Below are positions 57,504 through 64,000 of a stretch of DNA of 64,000 nucleotides, piece after piece (the stretch's first letter is position 1; the number at the start of each line of letters is the position of its first letter). The position numbers and the translations under genes were made by a program. Under the pieces are notes generated by a model. It saw only the letters and a program-made list of their open reading frames with translations. It ran no database searches and was not told the DNA's origin. Origin of the DNA: Ketogulonicigenium robustum (GTDB lineage Bacteria; Pseudomonadota; Alphaproteobacteria; Rhodobacterales; Rhodobacteraceae); contig NZ_CP019937.1 in the NCBI RefSeq assembly GCF_002117445.1, positions 2,353,501 through 2,417,500 of the forward strand. Reading direction: 5' to 3'.

Positions 57504-58199
57504 TCAGTCCCCCAGATAGGCCGCCAGCGCAGGGTGGGGGTCTGCCAGCGCCTCGGCTACGGGGCGGGGGGCATGGGCTGTGCCATCGGCTACCAGCACC
57601 AGATGGTCGGCCACCCGCGCTGCATCTTGCGGGTCGTGGGTGACCATGAGCATTGTCTGCCTCTCGCTGCGCAGGGTGGCGGCGGCCAGATCCAGCATGT
57701 CGTGGCGCTGCGCGGGGCCCAGCGCGGCAAAGGGTTCATCCAGCAGAACGATCGGGCGGGCCTCCAGCAGCAAACGGGCAAGCGCCGCGCGACTTTGTTG
57801 CCCGCCAGAAAGCTGCGCAGGCTTGCGTGCGGACAGACCGGCTAGACCCACGCGGGTCAACGCGTCCTCGATCTGCGCGGCCTCGGCCGCGCTGGGCCGC
57901 AGGGCGGGGCGCAGCGCAAGGGTCAGGTTCTGGCGCAGGGTCAGGTGGGGGAACAGGTTGTTGTCTTGAAACAGGATGCTGACAGGGCGCTGTTCGGGCG
58001 GCAGGTCGGTCAGGTCGCTGCCCTGCCAGTATAGCTTGCCGCTGGTCACGGGCCAAAACCCCGCGATCACCGACAGCAGCGTCGACTTCCCCCCGCCCGA
58101 TGGGCCGGTGATTGCGGTGAAACTGCCCGCAGGCAGGGCGAAGTCCGCGCCAAGGTGAAAGTCGCCCTGACGTATGTCGATATGATCAAGTCTCAGCAC
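57504..58199 (-). CDS. thiQ: Thiamine ABC transporter ATP-binding protein ThiQ
   Basis: A 231-residue ABC ATPase for thiamine/TPP import. Walker A is GPSGGGKST (Lys38), the signature is LSGGQQSRAALARLLL, and Walker B is PIVLLDEPFAALG with HDP switch histidine. The most likely start is the second of two adjacent GTG codons (58199), giving the usual length of about 232 residues and a 14-nt overlap with thiP. The order thiB, thiP, thiQ behind a TPP riboswitch settles the substrate. Confidence 0.93.
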   Translation of the reverse strand: MLRLDHIDIRQGDFHLGADFALPAGSFTAITGPSGGGKSTLLSVIAGFWPVTSGKLYWQGSDLTDLPPEQRPVSILFQDNNLFPHLTLRQNLTLALRPALRPSAAEAAQIEDALTRVGLAGLSARKPAQLSGGQQSRAALARLLLEARPIVLLDEPFAALGPAQRHDMLDLAAATLRSERQTMLMVTHDPQDAARVADHLVLVADGTAHAPRPVAEALADPHPALAAYLGD

Positions 58200-59715
58200 C
58201 ACGGCGCCCCCAACTGTCGAAAATCCAGAACAGGCCAAAGCTGAGGGTCACCAGCACCAGCCCCACACCCGCAGCGGCCTCGACCCGATAGGCCCCCAGC
58301 AGGCGCTGCATTAGCAGGGGAAGGGTCGCTTGCCCCTCGCCCGCGAAGAAGACGATCGCCCCCAGATCGCCCATCGCCAGTGCCGCCGTCAATCCTGCCG
58401 CAAAGCCGATCTGTCGCCGCATGCGGGGCAGGTAGACGATACGCAGCCGTGCCCACCCGCGCAGGCGCAGCGCGCGGGCCAGCCGGTCGTAGTCGCGGCG
58501 CACGGCATCGGCAGCGGGGGTCAGGATGCGCAGGGCAAAGGGCAGCGCCATAAGCATGTTGACCGTCATGGTCACCGCCAGCGCGGCATCGCTGGGGCGC
58601 ACGGCCCCGCGTAGCAGTAAAAACGCCCCCGCCCCCAGCACAAGGGACGAGCTGGCCAGCGGCACTGCCGTGGCCAGACCCCGCCCCAGCTTTCCGCCCG
58701 CCAGCGCCAGCGGCACGGCGACCAGCAGCACCATCGCCACCGCGCCCAAGGCAATCGTGACCGAGATGATGGCCGAGGCCCACACCGTTGCTGGCATAGC
58801 GGCCAGCCCCCAGACCCCGCCAGACAGTGCCGCGCCAAGGGGCACCAGCAAGAACACTGCCATCGCGGCAATGGCGGCGCCGTCGCCAATCGCGCTGCCC
58901 CCGGGCAGGGCGATGTGCCGATCCAGCCCGACGCCAAAGCCCGTCTGCCGCCCCAGCACCCCCGCCAGCCCCGCGGCCAGCGCACAGAGCGCGTATTGCA
59001 CCAGTGCCAGCTGAGCCGCACGGCCCAAGTCAAAGTCGAACAGGACGGCTTGATAGATCGCCAGCTCCAGCGTGGTGGCACGCGGGCCGCCGCCCAGTGT
59101 GATCGCCACGGCAAAGCTGGTCAGGCAGACCAGAAAGATCAGGGCAAAGGCGCTGGGCAGCACCTCGCGCAGCATCGGTGCCTCAAGGACGCGAAAGAGT
59201 GGGGCGCGCAGGGTGCGGGCCAAGCGCACCCGCTCGGCTGGAATGGACTGCCAGCCTTGCAAGATCAGCCGCACCGCAAAGGGCAGGTTAAAGAACACAT
59301 GCGCAATGACGACACCATGCAGCCCGTATATGGAAAAGGGCGGCAGCCCCAGCGCGGCCAGCGCGGAATTCAGCCACCCGCCCCGCCCGAACACTGCCAG
59401 CAGCCCCAGCACAGCAACCAGCACGGGCAGCAAAAATGGCGCGCCCAGCAGGCTGATGAACAGCCCGCGCCCCCAAAACTGCCGCCGCGCCAGCGCGCGG
59501 GCAATTGGCACCGCCAACCCCACCGAAAACACCGCCGACAGCAGCGCCTGCACCACGGTAAAGCGCACGGCCTGCCAGTCGGCCGCCGTCAAGCTACCGC
59601 TGAACCCCGCCGCGCGCGCCACCGCCCAAAGCGGCAGCAGGCAGAGGGCGGCCACCGCCGCCCCCAACCCTAGCGCGGCAACTGGGCCGCTTATTGCGCC
59701 AGTGCGTCGCGCCAT
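58186..59715 (-). CDS. thiP: Thiamine ABC transporter permease ThiP
   Basis: A 509-residue fused double permease with about twelve helices. Two EAA-type loops are visible (ALRLRGWARLRIVYLPRMR in the second half, ARTLRAPLFRVLEAPMLRE in the first). It overlaps thiB by 25 nt upstream and thiQ downstream, so the three are tightly coupled. Confidence 0.92.
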   Translation of the reverse strand: MARRTGAISGPVAALGLGAAVAALCLLPLWAVARAAGFSGSLTAADWQAVRFTVVQALLSAVFSVGLAVPIARALARRQFWGRGLFISLLGAPFLLPVLVAVLGLLAVFGRGGWLNSALAALGLPPFSIYGLHGVVIAHVFFNLPFAVRLILQGWQSIPAERVRLARTLRAPLFRVLEAPMLREVLPSAFALIFLVCLTSFAVAITLGGGPRATTLELAIYQAVLFDFDLGRAAQLALVQYALCALAAGLAGVLGRQTGFGVGLDRHIALPGGSAIGDGAAIAAMAVFLLVPLGAALSGGVWGLAAMPATVWASAIISVTIALGAVAMVLLVAVPLALAGGKLGRGLATAVPLASSSLVLGAGAFLLLRGAVRPSDAALAVTMTVNMLMALPFALRILTPAADAVRRDYDRLARALRLRGWARLRIVYLPRMRRQIGFAAGLTAALAMGDLGAIVFFAGEGQATLPLLMQRLLGAYRVEAAAGVGLVLVTLSFGLFWIFDSWGRRGAET

Positions 59716-60677
59716 TCATCCACCGCAGGGCCACGCAGGGCCTGCGCCTCGTCCTCGGGCAGCAGCAAGCTGGTGGCGGGGCGCAACAGATCGTCCCATC
59801 CCGCGCCAAGGCCCCCTTCGGGCATGACGGCTGGATACATCCAGTTCGTTTCGGGGATGACCGACTGGAAAGCGGGGGTTAGCATGAAGCGCAAGAAGGC
59901 ATCGGCCAGTTCAGGCTGGCGTGCACCTGCCAGTTTGGCGGCGACTTCCACCTGCATGTAGTGCCCCTCGTCAAAGGGCAGAGCCTGCAGGGAATGGTCG
60001 TTTTCGACAACGATATTGTAGGCGGGCGAGGTAGCATAGGACAGTACCAGATCGGATTCGCCCTTTAGGAACAGGCCCCAGCCTTCCGACCAGCCGGGGG
60101 TGACGGTGACGATATTGTCGCGCAGATCGGCCCAGACTTGCGCAGCCTCATCCCCATAGGCGGCCTTCACCCACATCAGCAGCCCAAGGCCGGGCGTGGA
60201 CGAGCGGGGGTCCATAATGATCACCGACGCATCCGATGCTGCCAATTCGCGAAACGACGCAGGCGTCGGGCCGCCGACGCGGCCGATCATGGCGAAGTGG
60301 CTCCAGTCATAGGGCAAGAAGACGGGGTCATCCCACGCGAGGGGCAGGTCGACATCGGGGGTGACGCCGTGCGGGGCAAACAGGCCGGTCGCCTTGGCGG
60401 CGGCGGTCAGGTTGGTGTCGAGTCCCAACAGGATGTCGGCGTCCGATGTTGAACCCTCCATCTGCAGGCGGGCCAGCAGGGCCGCGCCGTCGCCGGCGGC
60501 CACAAATTGCACCGTGCAGGCGCATTCGGCCTCGAACGCGGTTTTAACGGCGGGGCCGGGGCCCCATTCGCTGGTAAAGCTGTCATAGGTATAGATGGTC
60601 AGCACAGGGGTATCGGCATGGGCCATGCCCGCCGAAATGAATAGTCCTGCGCTGGCCAGTGCTGCGGCAAACCGCAT
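59691..60677 (-). CDS. thiB: Thiamine-binding periplasmic protein ThiB
   Basis: A 328-residue substrate-binding protein. The signal peptide ends in GMAHADT (about residue 21). Motifs are LTIYTYDSFTSEWGPGPAVK, followed by FEAECACTVQFV and a tail with MYPAVMPEG. It binds thiamine and its phosphates for ThiPQ. The ribosome site GAAAGGAA precedes the ATG. The TPP riboswitch lies 65 nt upstream. Confidence 0.93.
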   Translation of the reverse strand: MRFAAALASAGLFISAGMAHADTPVLTIYTYDSFTSEWGPGPAVKTAFEAECACTVQFVAAGDGAALLARLQMEGSTSDADILLGLDTNLTAAAKATGLFAPHGVTPDVDLPLAWDDPVFLPYDWSHFAMIGRVGGPTPASFRELAASDASVIIMDPRSSTPGLGLLMWVKAAYGDEAAQVWADLRDNIVTVTPGWSEGWGLFLKGESDLVLSYATSPAYNIVVENDHSLQALPFDEGHYMQVEVAAKLAGARQPELADAFLRFMLTPAFQSVIPETNWMYPAVMPEGGLGAGWDDLLRPATSLLLPEDEAQALRGPAVDEWRDALAQ

Positions 60678-60741
60678 GGCTGGTTCCTTTCAAAGGTGCG
60701 CCGGACGGAAAGATGACGTGGGCCGCCGCGGGGGCTGCCTT

Positions 60742-60833
60742 GACCATTCCCTCCGCCGGTATGAGCCGGTTCAGGTTCAACGGGTTCGCGCGGCTTTCGC
60801 CCGCATCTCAGCCCCAAAACAGGGACACCCCGA
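60742..60833 (-). promoter_or_regulatory. TPP (THI-box) riboswitch controlling thiBPQ
   Basis: On the minus strand the conserved TPP aptamer parts appear in order: GGGGTG, CTGAGAT (60805-60811), ACCCGTTGAACCTGAAC (60769 region), and CCGGCGGAGGGAATGG. Spacing fits the Thi-box. The 65-nt stretch to the thiB start contains GCCCCCGCGGCGG, which could pair to hide the ribosome site. Control at translation is likely. Confidence 0.97.
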
Positions 60834-60935
60834 GGTGCGCGCCACACTAGTCGAAGCCTGTCATCTTGCAAGCTCTTTCATCGAGGCGCTGTTTCCCCTA
60901 AGTCTGAAGAAACGTCGTTTCAGGAAGGACCGGTC

Positions 60936-62045
60936 ATGAGCATCAACACATTTGGCCACCTGTTCCGCTTTACCACTTGGGGTGAAAGCCACGGGCCCGC
61001 GCTGGGCGCAGTCGTCGATGGCTGCCCCCCCGGTATCGCGGTCGATGCCGCTATGCTGCAGCACTGGCTGGACAAGCGCAAACCGGGCCAGAACCGTAAC
61101 ACCACCCAGCGGCAGGAACCCGACGCGGTCGAAATTCTGTCCGGCGTGTTCGAGGGGAAAACCACCGGCACCCCGATCCAGCTGTTGATCCGCAACACCG
61201 ACCAGCGATCCAAGGATTACGGCGACATCGCCACCAGCTTTCGCCCGGGTCATGCCGATATCACCTACTACCAGAAATACGGCATCCGTGATTATCGCGG
61301 TGGCGGGCGCTCGTCCGCGCGTGAAACGGCGGCGCGTGTGGCCGCAGGCGGCATTGCGCGCGAGGTGCTGAAGGCGCTGGCTCCGCAGGTCAAAATCACC
61401 GCCTACATGGTGCAGATGGGCAGCCGCGCCATCGACCGCACCCGCTTTGACTGGGACGAGATTGCCCGCAACGATTTCTGGTGCCCTGATGCCGAAACCG
61501 CCGTGCTGTGGAACGACACGTTGGATCACCTGCGCCGCAAAGACCACGATTCCGTTGGTGCCATGATTGAGGTCGTGGCCAGCGGCGTGCCGGTCGGCCT
61601 TGGCGCGCCGATTTACGGCAAGCTCGACAGCGATCTGGCCAGCGCGATGATGTCGATCAACGCCGTGAAGGGCGTCGAGATCGGCGAGGGCATGGCCGCC
61701 GCCGCCCTGCGCGGCAGCGAAAACGCGGACGGGATCTATTACGAAGACGGCGAGATCCGCTACGGCTCGAACCACGCGGGCGGGATTTTGGGCGGGATTT
61801 CGACGGGCCAGGATATTGTTGTGCGCTTTGCGGTCAAGCCGACTTCCTCGATTCTGACGCCGCGCCAGTCGATCCAGATCGACGGCACCCCGCTGGAGGT
61901 CATTACCAAAGGCCGTCACGACCCCTGCGTCGGTATCCGCGCCGTCCCCGTTGCCGAGGCGATGATGGCGCTGGTGTTGGCCGATCATCTGCTGCTGGAT
62001 CGCGGGCAAACCGGCGGCGTGCGCGGGCATATTGGCGCGGACTGA
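60936..62045 (+). CDS. aroC: Chorismate synthase
   Basis: FMN-dependent last enzyme of the shikimate pathway. It has 369 residues. Motifs are [13 protein letters not shown] at the N-terminus, [14 protein letters not shown], and [17 protein letters not shown], with [16 protein letters not shown] and [17 protein letters not shown] near the C-terminus. AGGAAGGA precedes the ATG at a normal distance. It stands alone between the thiamine operon and a Hint-domain gene. Confidence 0.97.
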   Translation: MSINTFGHLFRFTTWGESHGPALGAVVDGCPPGIAVDAAMLQHWLDKRKPGQNRNTTQRQEPDAVEILSGVFEGKTTGTPIQLLIRNTDQRSKDYGDIATSFRPGHADITYYQKYGIRDYRGGGRSSARETAARVAAGGIAREVLKALAPQVKITAYMVQMGSRAIDRTRFDWDEIARNDFWCPDAETAVLWNDTLDHLRRKDHDSVGAMIEVVASGVPVGLGAPIYGKLDSDLASAMMSINAVKGVEIGEGMAAAALRGSENADGIYYEDGEIRYGSNHAGGILGGISTGQDIVVRFAVKPTSSILTPRQSIQIDGTPLEVITKGRHDPCVGIRAVPVAEAMMALVLADHLLLDRGQTGGVRGHIGAD

Positions 62046-62107
62046 AATATTTCAATAATGTGATCTCATTTCGGGTCGCCGCATAAAAATAAGATTTGAT
62101 TTAAATT

Positions 62108-62133
62108 GAACGCGCTCCTAGAAGCGCGCGTTC
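62108..62133 (+). terminator. Hairpin in the aroC-Hint gap
   Basis: GAACGCGC and GCGCGTTC form an 8-bp stem with a 10-nt loop. A T-run follows at 62146-62151, a little far away. It may end aroC transcription or form a leader structure for the Hint gene. The gap (117 nt) is AT-rich compared with the rest. Confidence 0.4.
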
Positions 62134-62162
62134 TTTCGTATCATCTTTTTTGTGAGGCTCTT

Positions 62163-63341
62163 GTGGCAACAGTCACTGTGCATCTGCCTGCCGATTTTAC
62201 TATCACCCGAAATGATGGATCAAATGGTGGTCGCGGATCTTCCACCTGGAATTCCGGCCTGATTCAGGCTGGCCGCGATTACGACGCTTTTGACGGCGAA
62301 CAGATCGATCTGCGTTTTGTATTCAATAGTTCTGCCGAGCAAACCATCAGCTTTGACGACGAAGACGGCCTTTTAAAGGACGCCACGCAGTCGGTTTCGG
62401 GTGACAGCATCCCAACGGATCGCCTGAACAGCGCGATTACGATTGGCGGCACCACCTATACCCCGACGGATATCGGCACGACGATGGGCCAAGGTGCCGT
62501 TTATGTCGAAAGCGAATACGCGCTGAAATTGCAAGATGTGGCGGGCAATCTATTTAAGGTTGCAGTCATCTCTATTTCCACGGGATATCAAATTAATATC
62601 GTCGGGTTTGTTTTCGAAGGTTCTATTCCTGCCGACGGGACAATTCTCTATTTCCTGACAAACACCGGAAGCTATCTGAACGGGAATGATGCGACGATTT
62701 CGCTTGCCCCCGCGCGGCCAGTGACCTGTTTTGCGGGTGGTACCCAAATATTGACGGATAGAGGCTTGCTAGCTGTCGATGATTTGGCCGTTGGTGATAT
62801 GGTCGTGACTTTGGATGGCGGTGCTATGCCCGTGCGCTGGGTCGGTTCGCGCCATTTGTCGGCGCTGGATCTGGCTGCACAGCCGAAACTGCGTCCCATC
62901 CGCATTCGCGCCGGTGCGTTTGGCCCCGGCGTGCCTGCTGCCGACCTGCTAGTCTCGCCACAGCACCGCGTTTTGGTCAATTCGGTGGTGGCGCAGCGCA
63001 TGTTTAATGCCGCGCAGATCCTGATTGCCGCGAAAGAGCTGGTCGGCTTGCCGGGCGTGGAAGTCGCGGTCGATTTGCAGGACGTGAGCTATTGGCACTT
63101 CATGTTCGACAGCCATCAGGTGGTCTTCTCGAACAAGCTGCCGACCGAAAGCCTGTTCACCGGCAAAGAGGCACTGAAGTCTTTGGGTGCGTCGGCGCGT
63201 ATGGAAATCCTCGCCCTCTTCCCAGAACTGAGCGAGGAGCAGCTGACTACCCGCGCCCCCGCGCGGCAGATCGTCAAGGGCGCGCAGGGCCGCAAGTTCG
63301 TTGAACGCATCTTGCGCAACGGCAAACGCCTCGCAGCCTGA
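62163..63341 (+). CDS. Hint-domain (Hedgehog/Intein-like) protein with unknown N-terminal domain
   Basis: A 392-residue protein. The start is a GTG at 62163, 5 nt after GAGG; a TTG at 62106 is less likely. Residues 1-185 form a Gly/Asp/Thr-rich, beta-predicted region I do not recognise. The Hint domain begins at Cys189: TCFAGGTQILTDRG, LAVDDLAVGDMVVTLDGG, then LLVSPQHRVLV and DVSYWHFMFDSHQVV. This matches the Hint_2 type common in Rhodobacteraceae. About 85 residues follow the last Hint motif, ending basic. Self-processing and function are unproven. No signal peptide is seen, as is common for type I-secreted proteins, but classic RTX repeats are absent. Confidence 0.85.
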   Translation: MATVTVHLPADFTITRNDGSNGGRGSSTWNSGLIQAGRDYDAFDGEQIDLRFVFNSSAEQTISFDDEDGLLKDATQSVSGDSIPTDRLNSAITIGGTTYTPTDIGTTMGQGAVYVESEYALKLQDVAGNLFKVAVISISTGYQINIVGFVFEGSIPADGTILYFLTNTGSYLNGNDATISLAPARPVTCFAGGTQILTDRGLLAVDDLAVGDMVVTLDGGAMPVRWVGSRHLSALDLAAQPKLRPIRIRAGAFGPGVPAADLLVSPQHRVLVNSVVAQRMFNAAQILIAAKELVGLPGVEVAVDLQDVSYWHFMFDSHQVVFSNKLPTESLFTGKEALKSLGASARMEILALFPELSEEQLTTRAPARQIVKGAQGRKFVERILRNGKRLAA

Positions 63342-63351
63342 GGAACGATAA

Positions 63352-63377
63352 AAAGGCCGCCCGATGGGGCGGCCTTT
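63352..63377. terminator. Bidirectional terminator between the Hint gene and hup
   Basis: AAAGGCCGCCC and GGGCGGCCTTT form an 11-bp perfect stem with a 4-nt loop, between convergent genes. Confidence 0.9.
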
Positions 63378-63428
63378 CGCGTAAGTCCTGTGTCAATTAC
63401 AGGCTTGGTCCAATCGCTCTCGCGCCGA

Positions 63429-63716
63429 TTAGGCGTTGACCGAATCCTTCAGCGCCTTGGCGACGGTGACCTTGACGGCCTTGTCGGCGGGCTTCTCGTG
63501 GCTCTCGTTGGTGCGGGGGTTGCGCACCATGCGGGCCGGGCGCTCGCGGCAATAGAACTTGCCGACGCCGGGCAGCGTCACGGCGCCGCCTTCGGCGACT
63601 TCCTTGGTGATGATCGCGCCGAGGGCGTCGATTGCTGCGGCCGCTGCCTTCTTGTCGGTGCCGGTTGCTTCGGCAAGGGCGGCGACAAGCTGCGTCTTGG
63701 TCATCTGGTTTGCCAT
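63429..63716 (-). CDS. hup: HU-family DNA-binding protein
   Basis: Nucleoid protein of 95 residues. MTKTQLVAALAEATGTDKKAA starts the dimer core, VTLPGVGKFYCRERPAR leads to the DNA-binding arm, and RNPRTNE is the conserved arm tip. The PGVGKF core is HU type; here a Cys replaces the usual position after FY. The start at 63716 has AGGAG upstream. In-frame starts further up are rejected. Confidence 0.95.
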   Translation of the reverse strand: MANQMTKTQLVAALAEATGTDKKAAAAAIDALGAIITKEVAEGGAVTLPGVGKFYCRERPARMVRNPRTNESHEKPADKAVKVTVAKALKDSVNA

Positions 63717-63852
63717 GTCGTTCTCCTGTGACTTCGCCACTTCTGATGCGGGGCATTGCCGCGCTTTGGCCCGCATCAGAAGCACTTTGCCCCGTAGCTG
63801 CACTATGAAATGCGGGGCTTTGCAAGCCTTTTTGCGGTTGGTTGACGCAAAT

Positions 63853-64000
63853 TCACAGGAATGCGGTCTCGTCGAAACTACGTAACTTGCGGCTATGCAT
63901 CCGTTCCAGCGGCATGTCGCGCAGCAATTCCATCGCGCGGATACCGATCTGCAAGTGTCTGGAAACCTGCGTTTTATAGAAATCCGACGCCATTCCGGGC
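63853..64000 (-). CDS. C-terminal fragment, possibly AMP nucleosidase
   Basis: The last 48 codons of a gene entering from the right edge. The visible tail contains DFYKTQVSRHLQIGIRAM and ends SFDETAFL. The HLQIGI-type helix recalls the C-terminus of AMP nucleosidase (Amn), but 48 residues are too few to be sure. The 136-nt gap to hup shows nothing else. Confidence 0.35.
   Translation of the reverse strand, partial: PGMASDFYKTQVSRHLQIGIRAMELLRDMPLERMHSRKLRSFDETAFL

Overview
The window is about 62% GC chromosomal DNA from an alphaproteobacterium, almost certainly of the Rhodobacteraceae/Paracoccaceae. The evidence is the RegB/RegA redox pair, PetP/PetR, a fused CcrM methyltransferase, a Rhodobacter-type porin, DUF2125 and Hint-domain proteins, a CenR-type regulator and a petABC cytochrome bc1 operon. 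I cannot fix the genus. Gene density is high and nearly every gene is housekeeping. I see no prophage, insertion sequence, CRISPR array, rRNA or secretion-system island.

Layout. 1-7.6 kb: leftward operon of a DivL-like PAS protein, tsaE, addB and addA (addA runs off the left edge). 7.7-12 kb: regB and regA, divergent and with no senC between them, then an HD phosphohydrolase and ahcY. 12-15.8 kb: TonB-dependent receptor, DUF2853 protein, DMT exporter. 15.8-18.4 kb: ilvE, then petP, petR and a small coupled ORF. 18.4-26.8 kb: ubiH-type hydroxylase, amidase, class I aminotransferase, ftsK, lolA. 26.9-34.7 kb: lytic transglycosylase, hspQ, free methionine-R-sulfoxide reductase, SDR, tRNA-Arg(CCU), LacI regulator, DsbA, DUF721/DciA-like, mutY, rnhB, ccrM. 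34.7-44.4 kb: lpxK, waaA and pmbA, DUF2125, a BaiN-like flavoprotein, then yjbH, yjbF and a tiny secreted peptide. 44.5-50 kb: holA, lptE, leuS and a porin. 50.2-54.6 kb: PLP homeostasis protein, exonuclease III, CenR-like regulator, L,D-transpeptidase, FrnE-like oxidoreductase, outer-membrane barrel. 54.8-57.5 kb: petABC. 57.5-60.8 kb: thiBPQ under a TPP riboswitch. 60.9-64 kb: aroC, a Hint-domain protein, an HU protein and the tail of an unidentified gene.

Three themes tie the genes together. Respiratory and redox control: RegBA, PetPR, petABC, UbiH and AhcY. Cell cycle and chromosome: DivL-like protein with a CtrA-type box, CcrM, FtsK, AddAB, HolA, DciA-like protein, HU. Envelope building: LpxK, WaaA, LptE, LolA, CenR, YjbH/YjbF, porin, L,D-transpeptidase.

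The most interesting signals are regulatory or architectural. They are a kinase-less DivL-like protein behind a full CtrA box; a RegA-type inverted repeat in the regB/regA gap; a perfect 11-bp inverted repeat ahead of the porin; an 11-bp-period direct repeat just upstream of petA; a heme-receptor-like TonB protein lacking the expected histidine; and a Hint-domain protein with an unrecognised N-terminal domain. I found no convincing wholly new multi-gene system.
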